Both the position numbers and the translations under genes were made by a program. The notes beneath the pieces were generated by a model. That model made no database searches, was not told the origin of the DNA, and was given only the letters and a program-made list of their open reading frames with translations. This document shows positions 41,533-49,821 of a stretch of DNA of 64,000 bases, in pieces. Each line of letters opens with the position of its first letter. Position 1 is the first letter of the stretch. This DNA is from Xanthomonas sp. Leaf131 (GTDB lineage: Bacteria; Pseudomonadota; Gammaproteobacteria; Xanthomonadales; Xanthomonadaceae), in the NCBI RefSeq assembly GCF_001423495.1, contig NZ_LMOG01000004.1, forward strand, positions 124,001 to 188,000, read 5' to 3'.

Positions 41533-42699
41533 GTGCCGATGCTGTCCCAAGATCGAGGGCGGCGCGCCATACACCGATGTAATCGCGAGCGGGGGGCTCA
41601 TGTGATTTCGGAATCCGATCTAAAGCAAATCCAACCGAAGACACCTAGCCATGTGTTGTCTCCTTCGCATGTTCACGGCGGAGTTCCAGTCCCCAAGGCG
41701 GTTCGGATCAGGCACTTTAGCCCTGATGAATGGGAAGAGTTCATTGAGGAGTGGGCGAGCTCGCTAGGTGCCATCTACGTAAAAGTCCGGCGTCTTGGCG
41801 GTGCCGGCGACTTTGGTGTGGATATCGCGGGATTCTGCTCGGATCAAGGATTTCTTGGTGATTGGGACAACTTCCAGTGTAAGAGGTATGACCATCCATT
41901 GCGCCCCGGGGACATCTGGGTAGAAATTGGCAAGATCATCTATTACTCGCACCTTGGCGAGTACAGGCCTCCACGACGATACCATTTCGTATGTTCGCAG
42001 GGTGTCGGCACCAGCTTAGAGAAGTTGTTGAACATGCCGGGCGCGCTTAAGGAGAAGATGCTCGAGAATTGGGACAAGCATTGTCTCAACGGAATCACGT
42101 CCACCTCTCCAGTCGCACTTGCCGGTGCGCTGAGGGATTACCTTAATGACTTCGACTTCTCGATTTTCTCATCGAGATCACTTGTCGAGATTATCGAAGA
42201 GCACAGCAAGACTGGATTCCATACGGTTCGTTTCGGTGGCGGACTTCCGCCTCGCCCGAATCCTGATTCGCCGCCGGATACACTGGCCGAGAGCGAAAGC
42301 CGTTATATCAGGCAGATTCTCGATGCCTATGGCGATCACCTTGGAACTAGCTTGGACGATGCCGAAGCCCTCGATACTCACAATGCCTTGAAGCGCGACT
42401 ATCTCAGGCAACGAGAACGCTTCTACCATGCTGAGTCGTTGAAGAACTTCGCGAGGGACACCGTTCCAGAAGGAACCTTTGGCGCACTTCAGGATGAGAT
42501 CTACCATGGAGTTGTCGACGTCTGTGAAAATGTTTATGCCAACGGATTCGAACGGATGAAAGCCACCATCTCGCAGGCCGCGACCGTTTCTGCGACTTCG
42601 AATCCGCTTGTTTCGACGATGAAAGCGCAGGATCGACAAGGGATCTGCCATCAGCTGGCAAACGAGGACCGCCTGAACTGGATGCCGGAGCATGACTAG
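41533..42699 (+). CDS. ABC-three-component effector with restriction-endonuclease-like domain
   Basis: A 388-residue protein. After a poorly conserved start, residues about 58-175 form a PD-(D/E)xK domain: FSPDEWEEFIEEWASSLG, then GAGDFGVDIAGF (Asp97), and NFQCKRYD (Gln115-x-Lys117). Gln in place of Glu is common in this superfamily. The C-terminal 130 residues (IRQILDAYGDHLG... to MPEHD) are the helical ABC-3C C-terminal domain found on variable effectors. It overlaps the middle component by 8 bases. Cutting of nucleic acid upon activation by the ATPase is inferred. The start could lie further downstream, for example near 41667. Confidence 0.8.
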   Translation: MPMLSQDRGRRAIHRCNRERGAHVISESDLKQIQPKTPSHVLSPSHVHGGVPVPKAVRIRHFSPDEWEEFIEEWASSLGAIYVKVRRLGGAGDFGVDIAGFCSDQGFLGDWDNFQCKRYDHPLRPGDIWVEIGKIIYYSHLGEYRPPRRYHFVCSQGVGTSLEKLLNMPGALKEKMLENWDKHCLNGITSTSPVALAGALRDYLNDFDFSIFSSRSLVEIIEEHSKTGFHTVRFGGGLPPRPNPDSPPDTLAESESRYIRQILDAYGDHLGTSLDDAEALDTHNALKRDYLRQRERFYHAESLKNFARDTVPEGTFGALQDEIYHGVVDVCENVYANGFERMKATISQAATVSATSNPLVSTMKAQDRQGICHQLANEDRLNWMPEHD

Positions 42700-43183
42700 A
42701 GCGCCCCTTGCTAACCCCTTCAACAGCCCTCTGGAAACGGGGGTGCGCTCGCTTACGATTCTGGTAGCTGCGTTCCCAGCGGCGTTCGACCTGCAACGAT
42801 TGGTGGAGATGGACTACCTCGTGGTCCACTCGGGAGACGCTGATGGTCCAGAGAGCATTCACGCGCCTCTGCCATTGCGTGCCGGCGAGCTTCTTGTGAG
42901 GCGAGGCCTGATCGAGAAAGGATTGATTCTGATGATGAGCCGGGGTCTGGTGAAGCGCATGCCGTTCCAGGACGGATTCCGCTTTGTAGCCGAGGAAACG
43001 GCTGCGCCGTTCATTTCGTCACTCGCCGCCGATTACTCATGTCGACTCAGGGAGCGCGCCGAGTGGGCGGTCGGGCGTTTCCAGGGTGTATCGACGGAAG
43101 AGATTCGCCGCATAACCCATCGCCTGTTTAAACGATGGTCGAGCGAGTTCCAGCTGGTGCATTCGAGCGGAGTCAGCCAGTGA
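42692..43183 (+). CDS. ABC-three-component middle component (MC2 type)
   Basis: A 163-residue protein: NSPLETGVRSLTILVAAFPAAFDLQRLVEMDYLVVHSGD, then PESIHAPLPLRAGELLVRRGLIEKGLILMMSRGLVKR, then FRFVAEETAAPFISSL. The DYLVVHSGD...GP.S.H...P.R.GELLVRR pattern identifies the MC2 family of ABC-3C systems, which links the effector to the ATPase. It is translationally coupled on both sides: its ATG lies within the effector end, and its stop overlaps the ATPase start. Confidence 0.86.
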   Translation: MTRAPLANPFNSPLETGVRSLTILVAAFPAAFDLQRLVEMDYLVVHSGDADGPESIHAPLPLRAGELLVRRGLIEKGLILMMSRGLVKRMPFQDGFRFVAEETAAPFISSLAADYSCRLRERAEWAVGRFQGVSTEEIRRITHRLFKRWSSEFQLVHSSGVSQ

Positions 43184-45006
43184 GAGATGGCTACCTTCAG
43201 CTTCGCAGGATCGTGTTCAAGGGCCCGAAGGGGCGCTCGAATCTCGACTTTGTTTCCGGCGTAAACGTAGTCTGCGGTGCGTCCGATACCGGGAAATCAT
43301 TCCTCGCCGAGTCGATCGATTACATGCTCGGGGGGTCGGAGCTTCGCGAAATTCCGGAACGCGCGCAGTTTGGGGAGGTTGAGCTCGACCTATGCGCCAG
43401 CACGGGTGAGCACTGGCGTCTCGGGAGAGCCACGTCAGGAGGCAATTTCACCCTGTTCGACCTCGACCAGTCCGACCATCCCGGGACTGTCCTCAGGCAG
43501 GTCCACGCTCATGACAAGACCGACAACCTGTCCGGTTTCCTGCTTGAGAAGATCGGCTTGCTGGGAAAGCGGGTCCTGAAGAGTAGTGTGAAGGGCACGA
43601 CCCGAAGCCTCAGCTTTCGCGATCTTGCACGACTCGTGATCGTCCAGGAAGGCGAGATCCAGCAACGAGGATCTCCGTTTTGGAGCGGCCAGTTCACGAC
43701 CAAGACTGCCGAACTGGCGACAGTCAAGCTGTTGCTTACAGGAATCGATGATTCCGCGGTCGTGCCTGCTGCTGAGGCCGGCCCGGATAGTTCAAAGCAG
43801 ATCGCGCTCATCGACGAGCTTCTGGCCGATCTGGCCAGCGAGATCGAGGATGCGGGAGAGGATCGCGATGAGCTCGTCGCCCAGCTCGGTCGGCTTGAGG
43901 TCTCGATTTCGGGTCAGCGTCAATCGGTGGATCTTGCACAGCGTCAGCTCAATGAACTGCTAACACAGCGACGTAAGGTACTTGAAGAACGAAGCAGCAT
44001 GCAGGACCGCCTGAGCGAAATCGGCGAACTCCTAGCCCGGTTCGACCTGCTTAGAGATCACTACAACGTCGATATCGATAGGTTGAAGGCGATTCGCGAG
44101 AGCGGGTCTCTTTTCTCGCATGTCGAGGCTATACCGTGCCCGGTTTGCGGGGCGAAGCCAGAGGCGCAGCACATCGACGCGACATGCGAGGGCGATGTTG
44201 ACGCGATCGTCTTTGCCGCCAATTCCGAGATAGAGAAGATCGAGAGGCTTCTCGGGGAGCTTGAAGGCACTGTCTCCGATATCAGGTCCGAAGAGGGCAG
44301 TTTAAGGGGCGCTATCGTTGAGAAAGATGCCGTGTACCGGGATCTGGATGTGACGATCAAAGAAACGGTTGCGCCGGACTTAAGCGGCTATCAAGCTTCG
44401 TTCTCGGAACTCGTCGAGAAACGGGCAGGTGTACAGAAACTAGTGGAGACGTTCTCCAGGCGCGAGAAGCTAGAAGACCGCAAACGATCGTTGCAAGACG
44501 ACGGCGAGGACAGCGGGGGGCAGGAGCCCGTCAAGGCCGGAATCCCGGACTCTGTCGCGCATGCCTTGTCTACGAAGGTCGCGACTATCCTTACGTCGTG
44601 GAATTTTCCCGGTGAATGTCATGTCTACTTCGACAAGCAATCCACGGATTTCGTCATTGATGGCAAGCCCCGTGCAAGCCGAGGCAAGGGACTACGTGCT
44701 ATTACTCATGCCGCCGTGAGCATTGCGTTGCTGGAGTACTGCCAGGAGAACGGTCTATCGCATCCCGGATTCGTGGTTCTTGATTCTCCATTGCTTGCGT
44801 ACTTCAAGCCAGAAGGTGACGATGACCTTGCGTTGAAAGGCACGGACCTGAAAGAGCGGTTCTACGAATATCTTGTCAAGCATCACTGTGAGAACAGTCA
44901 GGTTCTCGTCATAGAGAATCAGCATCCCCCGGAACAGTTGGAGGAGCGCCTCGCCATGAATGTATTTACGGGAAATCCGGAGGAAGGCCGCTTCGGGTTG
45001 CTGTGA
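43180..45006 (+). CDS. ABC-three-component ATPase (DUF3732, Rad50/SMC-like)
   Basis: A 608-residue SMC-like ATPase. Start taken at the GTG that overlaps the MC2 stop (GTGA); an ATG at 43135 would add 15 residues. Walker A GASDTGKSF is near residue 35. Two coiled-coil arms (about 200-300 and 335-445) flank a zinc-hook-like CPVCGAK near 321. The signature region is SRGKGLRAITHAAVSIALLEYC and Walker B is FVVLDSPLL near 532. DUF3732 proteins are the ATPase of ABC-3C conflict systems, thought to sense invading DNA or its ends. Confidence 0.86.
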   Translation: MRDGYLQLRRIVFKGPKGRSNLDFVSGVNVVCGASDTGKSFLAESIDYMLGGSELREIPERAQFGEVELDLCASTGEHWRLGRATSGGNFTLFDLDQSDHPGTVLRQVHAHDKTDNLSGFLLEKIGLLGKRVLKSSVKGTTRSLSFRDLARLVIVQEGEIQQRGSPFWSGQFTTKTAELATVKLLLTGIDDSAVVPAAEAGPDSSKQIALIDELLADLASEIEDAGEDRDELVAQLGRLEVSISGQRQSVDLAQRQLNELLTQRRKVLEERSSMQDRLSEIGELLARFDLLRDHYNVDIDRLKAIRESGSLFSHVEAIPCPVCGAKPEAQHIDATCEGDVDAIVFAANSEIEKIERLLGELEGTVSDIRSEEGSLRGAIVEKDAVYRDLDVTIKETVAPDLSGYQASFSELVEKRAGVQKLVETFSRREKLEDRKRSLQDDGEDSGGQEPVKAGIPDSVAHALSTKVATILTSWNFPGECHVYFDKQSTDFVIDGKPRASRGKGLRAITHAAVSIALLEYCQENGLSHPGFVVLDSPLLAYFKPEGDDDLALKGTDLKERFYEYLVKHHCENSQVLVIENQHPPEQLEERLAMNVFTGNPEEGRFGLL

Positions 45007-45058
45007 TCATCAGGCTTGAGCTGCCCCGCTCCACACGAACCGATGCCGCGACTAGGAA

Positions 45059-46198
45059 ATGATGATGCCCCATGTGTTTCAAGCGGATGATTATCGTGCA
45101 GGGATGCCAGTGTTAAGAAACCAGGATCTGCCCATCCAGTTGTACTACGACGAAACCAATAATATCCGCCGCCTATCACTCACTGAGCTTGGTTTGAATG
45201 CGCCAGAGAACAAGACCTTTGCGATCGCCGGTGTTGCACTTGCCCAGGCGCAGTCAATAACCAGCTGGCAGGAGCTTCGTCAACTACTGAAAGTACAGCC
45301 GTCCGCTCAGGAGCTCAAGTTTGAGCTCCTGGCCAAAGGGTCGTATGAAGATGTGCTGCGGTCGAAGAAGATAGAGTCATTCTTAGGGTGGCTGCTGGAT
45401 CATAACATCATGATTCATTACTCAATTCTCGATCCGCTGTACTGGTCTACATTGGATATTATCGAATCGTTGCAGGCCGATGATCGGCTCCGGATAGATG
45501 CCTTCCATGCGGAGCTGAAGTCGGAGCTCCATCATGCGGTGCGGCAGGATGTGTCAAGCTTCATGCAGTTGCTGCATGGTTTCGCGTATCCAAATCTGGA
45601 TCGCGGGAATGTACGGTCGTTCCTTGCTGCGGTTACGGATTTCGTCAACGATCGAGTCCCTGACGACCGCAATATCGTCACTACGATGCTTCGACAGACG
45701 CTGAGACATGCCAGTCGTCTCCCCAACATTGAGTTGCCTTTCCTCCATGATGAGGAGGCAGGCGAGCTAATCAAGGACTTCAGCGTACATTTCATGCACC
45801 CGATCTATACGTTCAAGAACGCATCCCATGTATTCGACAACGAGACCCATGTGGAAAGGATCATGCGTAAGTTTGAATTACGCGATGGAGATAGGCGACT
45901 AAATTACCGCTTTGCTGATTCCAAGGACGAGCCTGGTATCCAGTTGTCCGACATCGTAGCGGGATTAATCGGACGGCACTTCATCTATCTACAGTCCCAC
46001 TCATTGAAAGATCTTGTGCAAAGACGCGTTCAATTCGATGGTATGCAGCGCAGAAATCTGGCGCTGTTGAAAGAGCTGATTGATCGCTCGGACGAGTTCA
46101 GTGAAGGGCTATTTCATTCCGTGATGCCCCTGGATGCAGTTTTCAAGAACGGCGCATATCTACACGGCGCAGAGGCCCCTCCACATATCTGGAATTGA
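45059..46198 (+). CDS. DUF3800 domain protein
   Basis: A 379-residue protein with the two acidic motifs of DUF3800: IQLYYDETNN near residue 31 and PGIQLSDIVAGLIG near 292-305, plus ADSKDEPG. This domain has an RNase H-like fold with probable nuclease activity and is common in phage-defence islands. It lies 52 bases after the ABC-3C ATPase, same strand, so may be a fourth part or an independent gene. Three consecutive ATG-type starts compete (45059, 45062, 45065) behind TAGGAA. Confidence 0.8.
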   Translation: MMMPHVFQADDYRAGMPVLRNQDLPIQLYYDETNNIRRLSLTELGLNAPENKTFAIAGVALAQAQSITSWQELRQLLKVQPSAQELKFELLAKGSYEDVLRSKKIESFLGWLLDHNIMIHYSILDPLYWSTLDIIESLQADDRLRIDAFHAELKSELHHAVRQDVSSFMQLLHGFAYPNLDRGNVRSFLAAVTDFVNDRVPDDRNIVTTMLRQTLRHASRLPNIELPFLHDEEAGELIKDFSVHFMHPIYTFKNASHVFDNETHVERIMRKFELRDGDRRLNYRFADSKDEPGIQLSDIVAGLIGRHFIYLQSHSLKDLVQRRVQFDGMQRRNLALLKELIDRSDEFSEGLFHSVMPLDAVFKNGAYLHGAEAPPHIWN

Positions 46199-46548
46199 AA
46201 TACGCAGAGGGTATGTACAACAGTAGGGTAGGAAGCGTCGACATGCGTACGGCGTTATGACCCCGAACTCGCCGGTCACGCTTCGTCTCCTGCGCGTCAT
46301 CGCCGGCGGGCTTCGATCCCCAAGGCCAAATCCTGACGTACTTGAACTCTCAGTTCGCTTGACTTGAAAGGCGGGGCGGTTTACTGGTGGCGTGCCGGTC
46401 GCATTACCACAGGGTTATCGCCGTCAAGGGCCGCGCCCTGATGGCGCCTGCAGCTTAGCTGAGAACGTGATCCCCATATCCGGCGGGCGGAGCGCATGCA
46501 TGGCGATTCGGCCGGCAAGGATGGAGCGGCGCGTAGTCAGTTTTCGGT
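46199..46548. other. Gene-free right end of the transposon
   Basis: Nothing coding is supported between the DUF3800 gene and the right-end TnsB sites. Short frames are random. Confidence 0.5.
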
Positions 46549-46560
46549 GGACAACTTATG
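46549..46560 (-). repeat. Internal TnsB-type site, right end
   Basis: GGACAACTTATG, same orientation as the terminal copy, 12 bases inside the right terminal repeat. Confidence 0.8.
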
Positions 46561-46572
46561 CCCCTAGGTCGC

Positions 46573-46596
46573 GGACAACTTATGCTTACAAGAACA
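46573..46596 (-). repeat. Transposon terminal inverted repeat, right end
   Basis: Begins GGACAACTTATG and ends CTTACAAGAACA, the inverted copy of the left end with two differences in 24 positions. The ACA terminus is directly followed by CTGCG. Confidence 0.92.
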
Positions 46597-46601
46597 CTGC
46601 G
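46597..46601. repeat. Target site duplication CTGCG, right copy
   Basis: Exact repeat of the five bases before the left end, marking the outer border of the transposon. Confidence 0.9.
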
Positions 46602-46865
46602 TGAGGGCGCAGGGCTTGAAACGCAGCTGATTCCCTTCTCCTGGACGCCGTCGATAGGCACCGTGGTTGAGCGCAAGATGCGCGCGTTTTCTTGCTGTGC
46701 CGGATGGATGGCTGCACTGCCACAGATGCGCTGGAAGGGTCTACCGGCCACATGAAAAAGCTTCCGCATCTTACGAGTAGGGATTTCCTGGTCTGGAGTC
46801 TCCCAGCTTGGCTATTAGGCCGATAACCACCGGCTTGATCTGCAGTATGCCTCTTGGTGAAGAAT
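46602..46865. other. Chromosomal spacer right of the transposon
   Basis: No gene supported. This is the sequence that followed the tRNA 3' end before insertion of the transposon, judged by the target duplication. Confidence 0.5.
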
Positions 46866-46883
46866 TGTAGTAACGTAACTACA
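46866..46883. promoter_or_regulatory. Putative Phd operator
   Basis: Near-perfect palindrome TGTAGTAACGTAACTACA (only the A/A pairs flanking the ACGT centre mismatch), 22 bases before the phd start. Phd-type antitoxins repress their own operon from such sites. Confidence 0.55.
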
Positions 46884-46904
46884 TGTGATTGTACGGGAGG
46901 CTTT

Positions 46905-47159
46905 ATGACCATCACGACCCTATCGAGTCGCGAACTGAACCAGGACGTGACGCGAGCAAAGAAGGCCACCAAGAGCGGTCCGGTGTTCATCACCGATCGA
47001 GGCAAACCCGCGCATGTGCTGCTGAGCTTTGAGGACTATCAGCGGCTGACGAAGCAGCGGCGCAACATTGCCGATGCGTTGGCGATGCCGGGCGTTGCGG
47101 AGATCGAGTTCGAGCCACCGCGCGTGTCTATTGGAGCCCGGCCGGCTGATCTGGAATGA
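46905..47159 (+). CDS. Phd/YefM-family antitoxin
   Basis: An 84-residue protein starting MTITTLSSRELNQDVTRAKKATKSGPVFITDRGKPAHVLLSFEDY, the standard Phd/YefM DNA-binding domain. The C-terminal 35 residues (DALAMPGVAEIEFEPPRV) bind the toxin. GGAGG lies 5 bases before the ATG. It overlaps vapC by 4 bases. Confidence 0.95.
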   Translation: MTITTLSSRELNQDVTRAKKATKSGPVFITDRGKPAHVLLSFEDYQRLTKQRRNIADALAMPGVAEIEFEPPRVSIGARPADLE

Positions 47160-47584
47160 TGTACGTGCTCGATACCCATGTGCTGTCGGAGCTGCGCAAA
47201 GTACGCTTCGGCAAGGCCGATGCGAATGTGACGGCGTGGAGTGAACGTGTTGATGCCGCTGATCTTTTCGTCTCGGTCATCACCATCATGGAGTTGGAGC
47301 TCGGCGTTCTGTCGATTGAACGCAAGGACGCGACGCAGGGGGCCATGCTGCGCTCCTGGTTTGAGCAGCATGTATTACCAGAATTCTCCGGGCGAACATT
47401 GCCTATCGATACCGCCGTGGCGCAGCGCTGTGCTCGGCTGCACGTACCAGACAAGCGCGGCGAGCGCGATGCGCTCATCGCGGCGACGGCGCTAGTGCAC
47501 GGCATGACTGTGGTCACACGCAACGCGGCCGACTTCAAGCCGACGGGAGTGAGCATCGTCAATCCGTGGGAGCAGTCACCATGA
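47156..47584 (+). CDS. VapC-like PIN-domain toxin
   Basis: A 142-residue PIN ribonuclease: MMYVLDTHVLSELRK with Asp6, SVITIMELELG with Glu46, RGERDALIAATALVHGMTVVTRNAADF with Asp105 and Asp126. All four acidic residues needed for metal binding are present, so it should be active. Pairing with Phd is usual for this FitB/VapC subgroup. Confidence 0.95.
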   Translation: MMYVLDTHVLSELRKVRFGKADANVTAWSERVDAADLFVSVITIMELELGVLSIERKDATQGAMLRSWFEQHVLPEFSGRTLPIDTAVAQRCARLHVPDKRGERDALIAATALVHGMTVVTRNAADFKPTGVSIVNPWEQSP

Positions 47585-47720
47585 ACGACATCAGCGCGCG
47601 TCGTGGGGTGGCGTCGCGTAAGCAAGCGGGCTCCAAAATGAATCAGACCCCGATTTACTTTTGATTCTGCAGCGAGCCCATTCAAGTGTTTCTCGGCGCG
47701 AAGGTCGAGGCGCTACCTGC

Positions 47721-48332
47721 CTAGCGCGCCTGGGCGTCCCAAAACCCCATGAGCTGCGTAATGGCTGCATCCATTGCCTTGAAGCTCATGCCGTCCCTGG
47801 CGAGTGTGGATAGCCCGAGCAGAAAGCTGTCGAACACGCAGGTGAGTGCGGCGGTGTCGGCAGCTGGCCCCAGTTCTCCGCTGGCGATGGCGCGGTCCAC
47901 GCAGGCGCGAATGCCGGCGCGCGTGCGTGCGCGCGAGCGTGTCAGCGGGGTGCAGAGCGCCGAAAACTCCGATGATGGCGCGCTCATCACTCCCAATGTG
48001 ACCATGCAGCCCTTGGGGTGGCCGCGCTCGCATTGCATCTTGGCTGAGCGACGCAGCGCAAGTTCTACCGCCTGCTTCGGACTAAGTGCGGTGTCCCACA
48101 AGCAATGGGTCACCTTTGCATAGGTCGCCAGGTAGCGTTCCATGCATTCCTTAAAGAGTGCTTCCTTTGAGCCGAACGCGGCATAGAAGCTGGGCGCGGT
48201 GATGCCGCCGCCAATCGCGGCCTTGAGCTGGCTCAACGAGGTGGATTCGTAGCCCTGTTCCCAGAACAGATGAAGCGCCTCCTCAATTGCAGCGTCGCGG
48301 TCAAAGCTGCGCGGTCTTCCCATTTGTGCCAT
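47721..48332 (-). CDS. TetR-family repressor
   Basis: A 203-residue TetR protein starting MAQMGRPRSFDRDAAIEEALHLFWEQGYESTSLSQLKAAIGG, with helix-turn-helix residues SLSQLKAAIGGGITAPSFYAAFGSKEALF. The C-terminal ligand domain is of the TetR_C_16-like group (PKGCMVTLGVM). It is divergent from an efflux pump across a region with several palindromes and probably represses it. GGAGG upstream fixes the start. Confidence 0.93.
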   Translation of the reverse strand: MAQMGRPRSFDRDAAIEEALHLFWEQGYESTSLSQLKAAIGGGITAPSFYAAFGSKEALFKECMERYLATYAKVTHCLWDTALSPKQAVELALRRSAKMQCERGHPKGCMVTLGVMSAPSSEFSALCTPLTRSRARTRAGIRACVDRAIASGELGPAADTAALTCVFDSFLLGLSTLARDGMSFKAMDAAITQLMGFWDAQAR

Positions 48333-48362
48333 GACGCCTCCGATGTCTACATAAAGACTAGT

Positions 48363-48493
48363 CGATACATATGTCGTTGACAACGTGGCTGCGTTGCAGA
48401 TATACATATCGATCGATACACATGTGGCGTCTCAATGGCGCCCACGGACAGGTCGCTCGGAAGAGGACCTGTCTTTTCTGGCCTACATATGTA
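48363..48493. promoter_or_regulatory. Palindrome cluster between tetR and the MFS gene
   Basis: Four short palindromes lie in the divergent promoter region: ACATATGT (48367-48374), TATCGATCGATA (48407-48418), CACATGTG (48419-48426) and TACATATGTA (48484-48493). TACATATG-like words recur with about 115-base spacing. They are candidate operators for the adjacent TetR protein. Confidence 0.45.
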
Positions 48494-48549
48494 CCAATCG
48501 ATATAAATATTTTGGAACGACCAGAATTCCCCTCAACGAAGGACAGCAT

Positions 48550-49761
48550 GTGACCTCTCCAAACACATCAACGACCAGTGCGACACCTGCGCCATTACCC
48601 GTCGCCGCGCTGTTGGCGCTGGCCATGACCGGTTTCATCTGCATCGTGACCGAAACTCTTCCGGCAGGGCTGCTGCCACAGATGTCCGCCGGCCTTGGCA
48701 TCAGCCCTGCACTGGCCGGGCAGACGGTGACCGCTTACGCGTTGGGTTCGGTGGTGGCCGCAATTCCGCTGACCATTGCTACGCAGCAATGGAGGCGGCG
48801 TAACGTCTTGTTGCTCACGATCGTCGGCTTTCTGTTGTTCAACTCCGTCACTGCTCTCTCGACCGACTACCGCCTGACCTTGGTGGCGCGGTTGTTTGCC
48901 GGCGCAGCGGCGGGCTTGGCGTGGAGCCTGCTCGCCGGCTACGCACGGCGCATGGTGCAGCCGCAACAGCAGGGCAGGGCCATGGCGATTGCGATGGTGG
49001 GGACGCCCATTGCGCTTTCCCTCGGCGTGCCGCTGGGTACCTGGATGGGCGGCATGCTGGGCTGGCGCACGGCGTTTGCCGCCATGTCGGTGCTGACGGT
49101 CGTATTGATCGTCTGGGTGTTGGTGAAGGTGCCCGACTATCCCGGGCAGGCGCCAGCGCAGCGTGTGCCGCTGCGCAAGGTGCTTGGCACACCAGGCGTG
49201 CGTCCCGTGCTCGCAACCGTGATGGCGTGGATGCTGGCGCACAACATCCTTTATACCTATGTGGCGCCATTCGCCGCACATGCAGGCCTGGGCCATCGCG
49301 TGGACGTGCTGCTGTTGGTCTTCGGCGTGGCAGCACTGGTTGGCATCGGCCTGGCGGCAAAGCTGGTGGAGCATCATCTCCGTCGCATGGTACTGGTGTC
49401 GTTGGCAACGTTTTTTGCGATCTCTGTGGTGCTGGCATTGCTGCAGGAGTTGCAGCCCGTCGTCTACCTGTGTGTGGCGGTATGGGGTCTGACCTTCGGC
49501 GGAGCCGCGACCCTGCTGCAGACCGCACTTGCCGACAGTGCAGGCGAGGGAGCCGATGTGGCGCTGTCGCTCAATGTGGTTGCCTGGAACAGTGTCATCG
49601 CCGGCGGTGGTGTGGTGGGCGGCGTGTTGCTGGACCAATGGGGCGCGCAGACCTTCCCGGCGGCCATGGCCTTATTGCTGGCGGTTGGATTCGTCATTGC
49701 ATGGCGCGCCCGAAGCCACGGGTTTGCTGCGGGTGCACGCACGCCAGTCGCCGGACATTAG
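48550..49761 (+). CDS. MFS efflux transporter (DHA1/AraJ type)
   Basis: A 403-residue, 12-helix transporter. It starts at GTG (MTSPNTSTT...) behind GAAGGA. Helix 1 reads LLALAMTGFICIVTETLPAGLLPQM, and loop 2-3 contains RRRNVLLLTI. Motif C-like AGLAWSLLAGYARRMVQPQQQGRAMAIAMVGTPIALSLGVPLG and WMGGMLGWRTAF point to the proton antiporters of the sugar/drug efflux branch. Substrate unknown. Regulated, by inference, by the divergent TetR. Confidence 0.93.
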   Translation: MTSPNTSTTSATPAPLPVAALLALAMTGFICIVTETLPAGLLPQMSAGLGISPALAGQTVTAYALGSVVAAIPLTIATQQWRRRNVLLLTIVGFLLFNSVTALSTDYRLTLVARLFAGAAAGLAWSLLAGYARRMVQPQQQGRAMAIAMVGTPIALSLGVPLGTWMGGMLGWRTAFAAMSVLTVVLIVWVLVKVPDYPGQAPAQRVPLRKVLGTPGVRPVLATVMAWMLAHNILYTYVAPFAAHAGLGHRVDVLLLVFGVAALVGIGLAAKLVEHHLRRMVLVSLATFFAISVVLALLQELQPVVYLCVAVWGLTFGGAATLLQTALADSAGEGADVALSLNVVAWNSVIAGGGVVGGVLLDQWGAQTFPAAMALLLAVGFVIAWRARSHGFAAGARTPVAGH

Positions 49762-49821
49762 CCTGACGCCCTGACATTTTGACCCGACAGGCAAGCAAGG
49801 GCGCCGCCTTTTCAGCAGGAG

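Larger units (their letters stand above)
25994..46596. mobile_element. Tn7-like transposon carrying defence cargo (20.6 kb)
   Basis: Both ends are visible: 24-bp inverted repeats (25994-26017 and 46573-46596) matching at 22 of 24 positions, starting TGT and ending ACA, with a perfect 5-bp duplication CTGCG outside. Additional copies of the internal motif CATAAGTTG lie at both ends, as expected for multiple TnsB sites. The core operon encodes a TnsA-TnsB fusion, TnsC and TniQ. No Cas genes or CRISPR repeats were seen. Cargo on the left is a 544-555 aa membrane protein, a DUF3800 remnant and a 2004-aa STAND NTPase. Cargo on the right is an ABC-three-component system and a DUF3800 protein. Confidence 0.93.

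Noticed and set aside
41204-41644. 146-codon minus-strand frame
   Set aside because: Overlaps the ABC-3C effector start and looks random; the plus strand carries the protein-like remnant instead.
25994-46596. CRISPR-associated transposon (CAST)
   Set aside because: The transposase core would fit, but no cas gene and no repeat-spacer array was seen in any part of the element.
48595-49638. 347-codon minus-strand open frame
   Set aside because: Antisense to the MFS transporter; Gln/His-rich shadow.
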